DNA of 7,025 nt from Actinomycetota bacterium (GCA_023380915.1 JAMCSM010000023.1:1-7025); one strand, 5' to 3'; positions 1-5,736 are shown, counted from the first letter of the stretch. Translations and numbers: made by a program. The notes: generated by a model not told the origin, from the sequence alone.

Positions 1-1
1 G

Positions 2-52
2 CCACCAAATGCATATAATAAAAAATTTATGAAAATAATATTGGAAAAGTAA
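2..52 (+). CDS. Possible 3' end of an upstream ABC permease gene (partial)
   Basis: The reading frame that is open from the window edge to a TAA at 50-52 would give a 16-residue basic tail ending in ILEK. It stops 4 bases before the next gene, and that gene's weak Shine-Dalgarno (GGAAAAG, 43-49) lies inside it, which is the usual arrangement for a MalF-type permease followed by a MalG-type one. The other two forward frames also stop early (TAA at 16-18 and TGA at 30-32), so the frame choice rests on position only. No family motif is visible in such a short piece. Confidence 0.25.
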   Translation, partial: PPNAYNKKFMKIILEK

Positions 53-56
53 AAAA

Positions 57-893
57 ATGAAGAAAAAAAGGTTTCCAGTTGGAAAATTTATTTCACATAT
101 GGTATTAATTCTCTGGGGTATTTCAATAGGAAGTCTTCTTTATTGGATGGTTATTGCTTCCTTTAAAACAAATAAAGAAGTATTTAAACAACTTTGGGGT
201 TTGCCAGGAAACTTGAATTTAGATAATTTTCATAATGCTTGGTTGAATTTAAATTTTAGCAGGTATACATTTAATAGTATAATAGTTGTAGTAATTTCGG
301 TTGCTTTAATATTAATAGTCTCAGCCCCTGCAGCTTATGCACTAACCAGAATGAGAATGAGATTTGCAAATCAGATTACGTTTTTTTATCTTGCTGGCAT
401 GGGAATTCCATTCCAACTACTATTTATTCCATTATTTAAAATTTTGAAATCTATACACTTAATAGATACATTGCCCGGTCTAATCATTGTTTATGTGGCT
501 TTGTCAATCCCTTTCACAGTTTTTTTACTTACTGGATTTTTTTTAACAATACCCTCAGAATTAGAAGATGCTTCGCAAATAGATGGTTGTAATGAGTTTC
601 AAACCTTTTTTAAAATAATGGCTCCAATGGCTGCTCCCGGAATTGTAACTGCAGCAATTTTTAATTTTATTGGTTTATGGAATGAGTATATGTTAGCTTT
701 GATTTTTATTACAACACCGGAGAATAAAACTCTAGCCTTAGGTTTGTATGGTCTGCAAACGTCTTTGCAGTATTCTGGTGACTGGGTTTCAGTTTTTGCT
801 GGTGCTGTTTTAATCATTATACCTACTACAATTATATATGTATTGTTGTCTGAGAAACTTATTTCAGGAATAACAATGGGAGCAATTAAATAA
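57..893 (+). CDS. ABC sugar transporter inner-membrane permease, MalG type
   Basis: This is one of the two membrane subunits of a carbohydrate-uptake ABC importer (binding-protein-dependent permease family, MalG/CUT1 branch). It would pair with a MalF-type partner, an extracellular solute-binding protein and a MalK-type ATPase, none of which lies in the window. The 278-residue length is normal for MalG proteins. Six hydrophobic segments are visible at about residues 12-33, 72-95, 107-130, 140-162, 195-218 and 245-265. The cytoplasmic EAA loop that docks to the ATPase spans about residues 168-190 (ELEDASQIDG, then I187 and P190). The C-terminus GITMGAIK matches the usual GxxxGAxK ending of MalG subunits. 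The ATG start follows a weak GGAAAAG site. The substrate cannot be read from the sequence; the amidohydrolase 55 bases downstream suggests a sugar or sugar-acid catabolic operon. Confidence 0.93.
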   Translation: MKKKRFPVGKFISHMVLILWGISIGSLLYWMVIASFKTNKEVFKQLWGLPGNLNLDNFHNAWLNLNFSRYTFNSIIVVVISVALILIVSAPAAYALTRMRMRFANQITFFYLAGMGIPFQLLFIPLFKILKSIHLIDTLPGLIIVYVALSIPFTVFLLTGFFLTIPSELEDASQIDGCNEFQTFFKIMAPMAAPGIVTAAIFNFIGLWNEYMLALIFITTPENKTLALGLYGLQTSLQYSGDWVSVFAGAVLIIIPTTIIYVLLSEKLISGITMGAIK

Positions 894-948
894 TTTCAAT
901 TTTAGTGTATAGCAGAATTATCAAGATGACGAATTAAAAGGAAAGGCA

Positions 949-1773
949 ATGAAATACTTTGATATCCATCAACATTATAATTTTTTAAATTGGAGAGGAA
1001 CTAAAATCAAAGATTTTAACAATACGCCAGGTGAATATTTTGAAAAAAAACTTGTAGAATATTGTAAGAAACTTGATATGAAGGTTGCTGTAAATGGCTA
1101 TGGTCGTTGTGATAAATCATCAATATTTATGGATATGAATTATGAAGTAGAAAAGTTTTTTAAGAACAACGAAGAGTATATTGTTGGTATTGGTTATATT
1201 GATTTAGATTATGATATCCCGCCCAAAATAGATGAATTGTTTAAAAAGGGTTTTAAGGGAATCAAAGTTATTTGGCCTAAAAATAGATATGATAATAAAA
1301 TTTATTATGAATTTTATAGAAGGTGTGAATATTTTTGTATGCCGGTGCTTTTCCATACAGGAGTCAGCGGTATAGAAAGTTATTTTAAAGAGGATGTCAG
1401 TTCTTTTAATATGCAGCCAATTTTCTTAGAAGCAATAGGGTTGAAATTTCCCAAATTGAAGATTATTGGGGCACACTTAGGTTATGCAATGTATGATGTT
1501 GCATGTGCTGTTGCTAAGGCAAGTACATATGGAAGCAGTAATATCTTTTTTGATATAAGCGGATCGGATATATCATTAAGAGAAATTCCTCGTGGTGGAT
1601 ATATAAAAAGAGATATTCCAGTTAGCCAGATATTATGGGGTCTTGATGAGCCATTTACCAGATATGAAGAAATAATTAATATGTGGAAAGAATATTTTAT
1701 AAAAATAAATCTAAATAATGAGGAACAGGATAAGATATTTTACAAAAATACGTGTGAGATATTTAATATGTAA
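949..1773 (+). CDS. Metal-dependent amidohydrolase, Amidohydro_2 family (TIM barrel)
   Basis: A 274-residue cytoplasmic TIM-barrel hydrolase of the amidohydrolase superfamily (Amidohydro_2 group, which includes lactonases such as fuconolactonase and ACMSD-type decarboxylases). Visible motifs: the strand-1 HxH metal motif FDIHQH (H7, H9); strand-4 FKGIKV with K106; LFHTG with H136; IIGAHLG with H176; and GLDEPF with D233, the strand-8 aspartate. The C-terminal NEEQDKIFYKNTCEIF matches the family's closing helix (usually IxxxNAxRLF). No signal peptide is seen. The start is well supported by AAGGAAAGG just upstream (938-946). It follows the sugar permease in the same direction after 55 bases, so co-transcription is likely and a role in processing the imported compound is inferred. 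The usual SDxP motif is LDEP here, a mild variant. The exact substrate is unknown. Confidence 0.85.
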   Translation: MKYFDIHQHYNFLNWRGTKIKDFNNTPGEYFEKKLVEYCKKLDMKVAVNGYGRCDKSSIFMDMNYEVEKFFKNNEEYIVGIGYIDLDYDIPPKIDELFKKGFKGIKVIWPKNRYDNKIYYEFYRRCEYFCMPVLFHTGVSGIESYFKEDVSSFNMQPIFLEAIGLKFPKLKIIGAHLGYAMYDVACAVAKASTYGSSNIFFDISGSDISLREIPRGGYIKRDIPVSQILWGLDEPFTRYEEIINMWKEYFIKINLNNEEQDKIFYKNTCEIFNM

Positions 1774-1812
1774 TGAAAGAGTCTAAAATAATTTGGGCAA
1801 TAAAAGAAAATT

Positions 1813-1840
1813 ATAAAATATTAACAGTTACATATTTTAT
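1813..1840 (+). repeat. AT-rich near-perfect palindrome downstream of the amidohydrolase gene
   Basis: ATAAAATAT (1813-1821) and ATATTTTAT (1832-1840) are perfect 9-base inverted arms. The interior continues as TAAC-A-GTTA with one extra C (1831), so nearly the whole 28 bases are self-complementary. A looser outer pair, GAAAGAGTC near 1786 and GATTCTTTC near 1848, surrounds it. It could be the end structure of the upstream operon or a protein-binding site. It lacks a GC-rich stem and a T-run, so it is not a standard intrinsic terminator. The rest of 1774-1919 holds no gene that I can see. Confidence 0.4.
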
Positions 1841-1919
1841 GTGATACGATTCTTTCTTAATAATAGAGATGAACCATTATATATATAATTAGAGAAAAAA
1901 CTAAAAAGGTTGTTTATGC

Positions 1920-1947
1920 GATAGTGTCAAGTATTGGGCTTGTTGCC
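1920..1947 (+). repeat. Left terminal inverted repeat of the IS
   Basis: It begins GATAGTGTCAAG and ends in the core GGGCTTGTTGCC. The core is exactly complementary to 2894-2905, and the outer 16 bases match the right end at about 10 positions. The -35 box of the IS promoter overlaps its inner edge. Confidence 0.75.
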
Positions 1948-1971
1948 AAACTCCCTATAATCCTGTATAAT
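1943..1971 (+). promoter_or_regulatory. Sigma-70 type promoter of the IS genes
   Basis: TTGCCA (1943-1948) and TATAAT (1966-1971) are separated by exactly 17 bases, a near-consensus promoter. The -35 box overlaps the left inverted repeat, which is common in insertion sequences. A second TATAAT at 1956-1961 has the wrong spacing to TTGCCA. Transcription would start inside the palindrome at 1973-1988 and read the AbrB-like gene and then the transposase. Confidence 0.7.
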
Positions 1972-1972
1972 C

Positions 1973-1988
1973 ATAGTTAATTAACTAT
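1973..1988 (+). promoter_or_regulatory. Perfect 16-bp palindrome at the IS transcription start, candidate operator
   Basis: ATAGTTAATTAACTAT is a perfect palindrome of 16 bases. It begins one base after the -10 box and ends 6 bases before the Shine-Dalgarno of the AbrB-like gene, so it covers the expected transcription start. Proteins with AbrB/MazE folds bind DNA as dimers and often repress their own promoters. This site is therefore a natural autoregulatory operator candidate; that link is inferred. Confidence 0.55.
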
Positions 1989-2005
1989 ATATTATAGGAG
2001 AAATT

Positions 2006-2197
2006 ATGGGATATCCAGCAAAAATACAGCAAATAACACGCAAAGATTTCAATCAATACTATATTAACTTTCCCAGACCCATTGCAATGGCCATGAACTT
2101 TAATAAAGGTGATATGATTGAATGGGAGATTGCAGATAAAGACACCCTTATCTTAAAAAGAAAAGAGGTGGGCCTTGCAGGGCAAAAAAGAATTTAA
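2006..2197 (+). CDS. AbrB/MazE-like small DNA-binding protein carried by the IS
   Basis: A 63-residue protein with the look of the swapped-hairpin AbrB/MazE/SpoVT fold. The pattern is a polar N-terminal strand (AKIQQITRKDFNQYYINFP), a short helix with PIAMAM, then KGDMIEWEIADKDTLILKRK, where KGD/W and the LILKRK strand are typical. The start is firm: TAGGAG (1995-2000) sits 5 bases before the ATG. As I remember the family, small proteins of this type commonly precede IS1182-like transposases. The gene overlaps the transposase start by 23 bases, suggesting coupled translation. Its likely job is control of the element's own promoter, through the palindrome at 1973-1988. Unlike the transposase it appears intact. 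Confidence 0.75.
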   Translation: MGYPAKIQQITRKDFNQYYINFPRPIAMAMNFNKGDMIEWEIADKDTLILKRKEVGLAGQKRI

Positions 2198-2894
2198 TCA
2201 AAGAATTTATTATGATTTTAACCTTGAATCAATGGTTCCAGATTATCATCTTTTAAAAAGAATAAACAAAATTATCTCATTTGAATTTGTAAGAGATAAG
2301 ACTAAAAGCTACTATTCCCATACTGGAAAACCCTCTATTGATCCAGTAGTCCTGGTAAAATGCTTGCTTATTGGATATTTATTTGATATTAGATCTGAGC
2401 GAAAACTTGTTGAAGAAATTAGCTTAAACCTAGCTTACAGATGGTACATAGGTTATGATTTGGATGAAACTATTCCTGATCACTCCATATTTTCCAAAGC
2501 AAGGGCTAGGTTTGGCAAAAAGCTTTTCTGCCAGATATTTGAAGAGATTTTAAAAACTGCCACTAGCTTAAATCTTGTATCCAAAGACACATTACTTATT
2601 GATAGTACCATTGTTAAAGCCAATGCCAGTAAATTAAGAAGTGTGGTTATTGAAGGTGTAATAGGCAATGCAAAAGCTTATCATGGACTCCAGAGAGCAA
2701 AACTTAGAGGCAAGGAAAAAGTCCAAATGCAGTTTCTGTTAACTGCCTCAGCAATGAATTTAAAGAAAATGGTAAATATGCTTGAGATATATAAATTAAA
2801 ACAGAGTATTTCAGGAACAATTTCTAGAGCTTATGAATTTATTAAAAATATTTTAGAAAACAGATTAAATATTTTGATATTTACAGAGGCTTAG
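2175..2894 (+). pseudogene. IS1182-family transposase with in-frame internal deletion
   Basis: Transposase of the DUF772/DDE type, 239 residues, where the family is usually about 450-550. The N-terminal DUF772 region is intact (about residues 45-120, including GKPSIDPVVLVK and PDHSIFSKAR), followed by LLIDSTIVKANAS with the first catalytic aspartate D143. Around residues 152-158 the protein jumps to IEGVIGNAKAYHGLQRAK (E160 is the likely catalytic glutamate) and continues with the family's C-terminus (FLLTASAMNLKKMVNML). The segment carrying the second aspartate is therefore missing, yet the frame is kept. The start is TTG at 2175, behind AGAGG (2164-2168) with 6 bases spacing. The TAG stop touches the right inverted repeat. 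It is predicted to be inactive as a transposase but still translated, and could bind the IS ends; that last point is inference. Confidence 0.82.
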
Positions 2895-2921
2895 GCAACA
2901 AGCCCTTAATTTTACAATATC
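2894..2921 (-). repeat. Right terminal inverted repeat of the IS
   Basis: GGCAACAAGCCC (2894-2905) is the exact complement of the core of the left repeat. Read on the - strand from 2921, the outer part GATATTGTAAAA resembles the left tip GATAGTGTCAAG. Its first base is the last base of the transposase stop codon. The true tip may lie further out, near 2942. Confidence 0.7.
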
Positions 2922-2978
2922 ATTATCAAATTGACCCACTACCAAAATCTTATTATCCTTTCTCTTGAGCCTTTACTG

Positions 2979-2987
2979 TGTTATAAT
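2979..2987 (+). promoter_or_regulatory. Extended -10 promoter of the RHH/PIN toxin-antitoxin operon
   Basis: TGTTATAAT is a perfect extended -10 element (TGn followed by TATAAT at 2982-2987), about 35 bases before the antitoxin ATG. No good -35 box lies 16-18 bases upstream, which extended -10 promoters tolerate. It starts about 60 bases beyond the IS, so the toxin-antitoxin pair does not need the IS promoter. Confidence 0.5.
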
Positions 2988-3021
2988 GTAATACAACCTA
3001 ATATAGAATGGAGTTATTAAA

Positions 3022-3240
3022 ATGAGAGAAACTGTTACTATCAGCTTAACAAATGAGATGAAGAAAAAACTTGATGAAATTGCTTCTGAGGAAAATAAAA
3101 ATAGAAGTGAGGTCGTAAAGACTGCTTTAAAACAATATTTTTCTGTACTTGAATTTAGAAGAATCAGAAATTTAATGATTCCGAAAGCTGAAAAGGCAAA
3201 AATATTTTCCGAGGATGATGTTTATAAGCAAGTATCATGA
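3022..3240 (+). CDS. Ribbon-helix-helix (CopG/Arc-like) antitoxin
   Basis: A 72-residue protein with a classic ribbon-helix-helix N-terminus: the DNA-contacting strand RETVTISL (residues 2-9), helix one NEMKKKLDEIASEE (11-24) and helix two RSEVVKTALKQYF (28-40). The remaining 30 residues are charged and hydrophobic, as expected for the arm that wraps the toxin. As a dimer it should bind its own promoter and neutralise the downstream PIN ribonuclease. TGGAG at 3009-3013 lies 8 bases before the ATG. The stop codon TGA overlaps the toxin ATG (ATGA at 3237-3240), giving tight translational coupling, typical of toxin-antitoxin pairs. Confidence 0.85.
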   Translation: MRETVTISLTNEMKKKLDEIASEENKNRSEVVKTALKQYFSVLEFRRIRNLMIPKAEKAKIFSEDDVYKQVS

Positions 3241-3647
3241 GAATATTTTTGGATACTAACGTTATAATTTCTGCTTTTATTACACATGGGCATGCAGCGG
3301 AGCTTATGGAATATTGTCTTACTAATCATAAGATTTACACCTCAGATTTCATAATGAGAGAGGTCGAAAAAAATCTTAAAAATAGTTTTGGATATAATGA
3401 GATAGAAGTTAATGAAGTAATAAATTTTATGAAATCAAATTTTATAAATGTTGGGAAGTATAAAAAACTAGGTAAGACAGTTTCAAGGGATACAGATGAT
3501 GATAATGTATTAGCTGCTGCTGCATTTAAAAAAGTAGACTGCATAGTTACCGGTGATAAAGACTTATTAACAATCGGGAAATTTAAAAATATTAATATTT
3601 TATCCCCAAGGGATTTCTGGAGTTTTGAAAAATTTTCTGTAAAATAA
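3237..3647 (+). CDS. PIN-domain ribonuclease toxin (COG1569-like)
   Basis: A 136-residue PIN-fold protein, predicted to be a Mg-dependent endoribonuclease toxin of a type II toxin-antitoxin pair. The acidic active-site set is present: D6 in FLDTNVIISA, E42 in MREVEKNL, the aspartates of SRDTDDDN (D85, D87-D89), and D107 in VTGDKDLL. The order and spacing, and the closing ILSPRDFW, match the single-domain family annotated as putative toxin-antitoxin system toxin, PIN family. The ATG overlaps the antitoxin stop and has no Shine-Dalgarno of its own, so synthesis should depend on antitoxin translation. No truncation is visible and the pair looks functional. The RNA target is unknown. Confidence 0.87.
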   Translation: MRIFLDTNVIISAFITHGHAAELMEYCLTNHKIYTSDFIMREVEKNLKNSFGYNEIEVNEVINFMKSNFINVGKYKKLGKTVSRDTDDDNVLAAAAFKKVDCIVTGDKDLLTIGKFKNINILSPRDFWSFEKFSVK

Positions 3648-3741
3648 TTTGAATGTGAATATTTATACAGGTTTTGAATTATTTATAAGTTTGGGGTTTG
3701 AATAAGGTCATTTTTATCAGTTTATTTTTAAATTATTTCAA

Positions 3742-5205
3742 ATGAGTGTTTATAAACAAATTTATACTTTACCAGTTGTTGTAGATAAGAGCCATCTTAT
3801 AACAATTGGTGAACAGCTTTATAGTGAAAGTATTGAATTGATTCGTGAGCTTGTAAATAATGCATATGATGCAGATGCTACTCGAGTTTCTGTTACTATT
3901 TCAGATGAGATAATATCAGTGGAAGATAATGGTATTGGCATGGACTTGGAGGGATTAAAACAGTATTTTAGTATAGGTTCTCCCCTTAAGAGACAGCAGA
4001 TGAGATCGAAGTTGTATAACAGGGATCTTATCGGGCAGTTTGGTATTGGAAAATTTGCTTCCCTTTCAGCATGTGATGTTTTCAAGGTTAATACAAAAAA
4101 AGATGATTTTTCAGCTACAGTCATATTTGATAAAAATACATGGCAACTGAAAAAAAAGAAATGGGAAATACCAATCGAGATAAGTCCGCAGGATGAAAGA
4201 AAAACAAATGGCACAACTGTTTTGCTTGAAAAGCTTAGTAAAAAGTTTGATCCTGATGAGGTCAGAAAAAGACTGGTTGAAAGTATACCATTAAGTGCTC
4301 CTAATTTTAATGTTTTTGTAAATGGTGTAAAGGTCGAATCGCCAAGGTTAACAGGGCACAGGATACCATTTATGGAGGCCACAAAATTTGGGGTCGTAGA
4401 TGGACTGATAGTTATTTTGCCTATTTCATCTGCTTCAACTTCAAATCTTGGGATTGAATCTAAAGTCAAAGGGGTAACAATAAAAAGAGAGATGTTTGGA
4501 ATGGAATCCTGGGGTAAGGATATTGCAAGGATAAAAGGGGAAGTTCATGCAGACTTTTTAAAAATTACAAGTGATAGAAGCGGTTTTATAATTGATACCG
4601 AAGAATATAAGTCATTTATCGAAGCAATGATGAGGGTAATGTCAGAAGTAAAGAGTGTGCTGGGCCAGCTTTCTAACAAAAGAGAAAATATAATGACAGG
4701 AAGAGCGGTAAAAGAAGCATTAGAAAGAATACAAAAGTCCTTATTGGCCCATCCTGATTTGTCACCCTATGGTCAGACTCCACTTTCTGATGGGACAAGT
4801 ACAGCAGGTGAAAGTGCAGTAGTTAAAAAAGGAGAAGAAGGTTCAAAGATAAAGTCCATTGGTATAAAACAAGGCAGGAAGATAAGAGTACAGAGAAAAG
4901 GAAAGGTGAATCTGTTAACCCCAAATGCTGTAGTCCGAAAAATAAAATTGGGAACTCATGGAATTATCTGTTGCCTGGATCATTTTGGACAGGATGGCCC
5001 TGAATCTTTTTCAGAAAACAATATAATCTACATAAATAGAGATCATCCCCTTTATATTTCAGAATCAAAAAAACGCGATGTACATATATTAAATCTTGCC
5101 AGGTTAATTACACAGGAAATTTCACTTATGCAAAATAGTAAAAACCCGCGTAAAGCATTTGATCAGCAAAGCATATTACTTCGTGATGCTTTCAGGGAAT
5201 GTTGA
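3742..5205 (+). CDS. GHKL (Hsp90/MutL/MORC-like) ATPase
   Basis: A 487-residue protein with a complete Bergerat-fold ATP site at its N-terminus: the N box ELVNNAYDAD (E36, N40), the D-N-G motif EDNGIGM (D62, G64, G66), the glycine-rich lid GQFGIGKFA (98-106) and NGTTV (156-160). Residues about 170-310 look like a transducer-type domain with a conserved-looking ITSDRSGF stretch near 275-282. Residues 340-390 are a polar, basic linker (KGEEGSKIKSIGIKQGRKIRVQRK). About residues 395-487 form a separate C-terminal domain of unknown type. No membrane segment is seen. Such ATPases act as nucleotide-driven clamps in DNA repair, chromatin or phage defence; the role here is unknown. The ATG has no recognisable Shine-Dalgarno (94-base AT-rich leader, 3648-3741). 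The helicase remnant starts immediately after it, and the final residues (RDAFREC) may be altered by that junction. Confidence 0.83.
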   Translation: MSVYKQIYTLPVVVDKSHLITIGEQLYSESIELIRELVNNAYDADATRVSVTISDEIISVEDNGIGMDLEGLKQYFSIGSPLKRQQMRSKLYNRDLIGQFGIGKFASLSACDVFKVNTKKDDFSATVIFDKNTWQLKKKKWEIPIEISPQDERKTNGTTVLLEKLSKKFDPDEVRKRLVESIPLSAPNFNVFVNGVKVESPRLTGHRIPFMEATKFGVVDGLIVILPISSASTSNLGIESKVKGVTIKREMFGMESWGKDIARIKGEVHADFLKITSDRSGFIIDTEEYKSFIEAMMRVMSEVKSVLGQLSNKRENIMTGRAVKEALERIQKSLLAHPDLSPYGQTPLSDGTSTAGESAVVKKGEEGSKIKSIGIKQGRKIRVQRKGKVNLLTPNAVVRKIKLGTHGIICCLDHFGQDGPESFSENNIIYINRDHPLYISESKKRDVHILNLARLITQEISLMQNSKNPRKAFDQQSILLRDAFREC

Positions 5206-5217
5206 GGCAAGCCTTAA

Positions 5218-5604
5218 AAAGTCAATTACAATGGTCAAACAATTTTACGGTTAAAAAATTCGGTAACCATCCTTATTGACGAATGTCACCATATTCCGGC
5301 AAAAAGTTTTAGACAGACAATAGTTAATTTTAATCCGTATTATATTTTTGGACTGACTGCAACACCAAAAAGAAAATATAATGATGAGAAACTAATCTTC
5401 CTATATATTGGAGATATAATTTGCGACACTAATGATATTGGCCAGGTTGCTGAAGGTTTATCTGAAGAAGATATTCAGTTGAATATAAAAGATACTAACC
5501 TATATTTTCCCTATGACAGTAAGACTGATAATTTTCAGTTGCTTTCAAAGGTAATAATTTTTGATTCTGATAGAAATAAACTAGGGTCCATGAATCAGAC
5601 GTAG
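5218..5604 (+). pseudogene. Remnant of a superfamily 2 (DEAH-like) helicase
   Basis: A 128-codon open frame without a usable start encodes VTILIDECHHIPAKSF (Walker B/motif II, DECH, near 5278-5289) and IFGLTATPKRK (motif III, TATP, near 5345-5374), followed by LYIGDIICD and FQLLSKVIIFDSDRNK. This spacing is that of ResIII-type helicases: motif II, motif III, then the start of the second RecA domain. The Walker A motif and motifs IV-VI are absent from the window, so the gene is broken on both sides. Just upstream another frame reads NVEASLKKSITMVKQ (to about 5242), which would continue smoothly into ILRLKNSVTIL after a one-base frameshift near 5240. The right break lies near 5578-5581. Its position directly behind the GHKL ATPase suggests the two were an operon. 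Confidence 0.78.
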
Positions 5605-5685
5605 AGGAAATATAAAAGTTCTTATAGAGTGAAACGGTATTTACCACCCTGGCGAAGGTAGTGGTGTAAAGTTCAGATATTTCTA
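5605..5685 (+). other. Unassigned junction DNA with a GC-richer hairpin (5643-5665)
   Basis: No gene is recognised between the helicase remnant and the next operon. One frame reads GNIKVLIE, a stop, then NGIYHPGEGSGVKFRYF up to a TAA at 5702-5704, which could be debris of another gene; I do not recognise it. ACCAC at 5643-5647 pairs with GTGGT at 5661-5665, and CCT (5648-5650) with AGG (5656-5658), around a GGCGA loop with a two-base bulge. That makes one of the more stable hairpins in this AT-rich region. No T-run follows, so it is not a standard terminator. Confidence 0.35.
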
Positions 5686-5686
5686 T

Positions 5687-5701
5687 TTCGTTACAATAAC
5701 G
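5687..5701 (+). promoter_or_regulatory. Candidate operator, copy 1 (upstream of -35)
   Basis: TTCGTTACAATAACG, containing the inverted pair CGTTA and TAACG around CAA. It ends 6 bases before the -35 box and is identical over 15 bases to copy 2, 39 bases downstream. Confidence 0.6.
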
Positions 5702-5707
5702 TAAATC

Positions 5708-5736
5708 TTGACAAAACAGTTATAATTCGTTACAAT
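5708..5736 (+). promoter_or_regulatory. Near-consensus promoter of the HEPN-like/nucleotidyltransferase operon
   Basis: TTGACA (5708-5713), 17 bases, then TACAAT (5731-5736): a perfect -35 box, ideal spacing and a -10 box one base off consensus. The -10 box lies inside operator copy 2, so a bound repressor would block it directly. A TATAAT at 5721-5726 is too close to this -35 box to pair with it. Confidence 0.75.

Larger units (their letters stand above)
1920..2921 (+). mobile_element. Internally deleted insertion sequence of the IS1182 type
   Basis: An element of about 1.0 kb bounded by inverted repeats that share the identical core GGGCTTGTTGCC at 1936-1947 and its complement at 2894-2905, with weaker similarity out to 1920 and 2921 (about 22 of 28 positions). 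It carries a small AbrB-like gene and a transposase gene of the IS1182/DUF772 type, both on the + strand. Full-length relatives have a transposase roughly twice this length, so the element is a deletion derivative. The outer ends are not certain: the right side also contains a TAGTGGGTCAA-like stretch (complement of 2931-2941) resembling the left tip TAGTGTCAAG, which could put the right end near 2942. I found no convincing target-site duplication with either choice. Confidence 0.82.

Noticed and set aside
1910..2950. Target-site duplication flanking the IS
   Set aside because: The bases next to either proposed boundary do not match convincingly.
2965..2987. TTGAGC as -35 box for the antitoxin promoter
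   Set aside because: Only 11 bases separate it from TATAAT. The extended -10 explanation is better.
2979..2995. Imperfect dyad TGT...ACA over the antitoxin -10 box as an RHH operator
   Set aside because: Only about five of eight base pairs match, which is not beyond chance in this composition.
3819..4469. 216-codon open frame on the - strand
   Set aside because: It lies wholly inside the GHKL ATPase gene, whose motifs are unmistakable. The antisense product is serine/phenylalanine-rich with no recognisable domain.
5480..5704. Long open frame on the - strand across the helicase remnant and its 3' junction
   Set aside because: It is antisense to a helicase frame with clear motifs and shows no start context or domain of its own.
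5708..5726. TTGACA paired with TATAAT at 5721-5726
   Set aside because: The spacer is only 7 bases. TACAAT at 5731-5736 gives the ideal 17.
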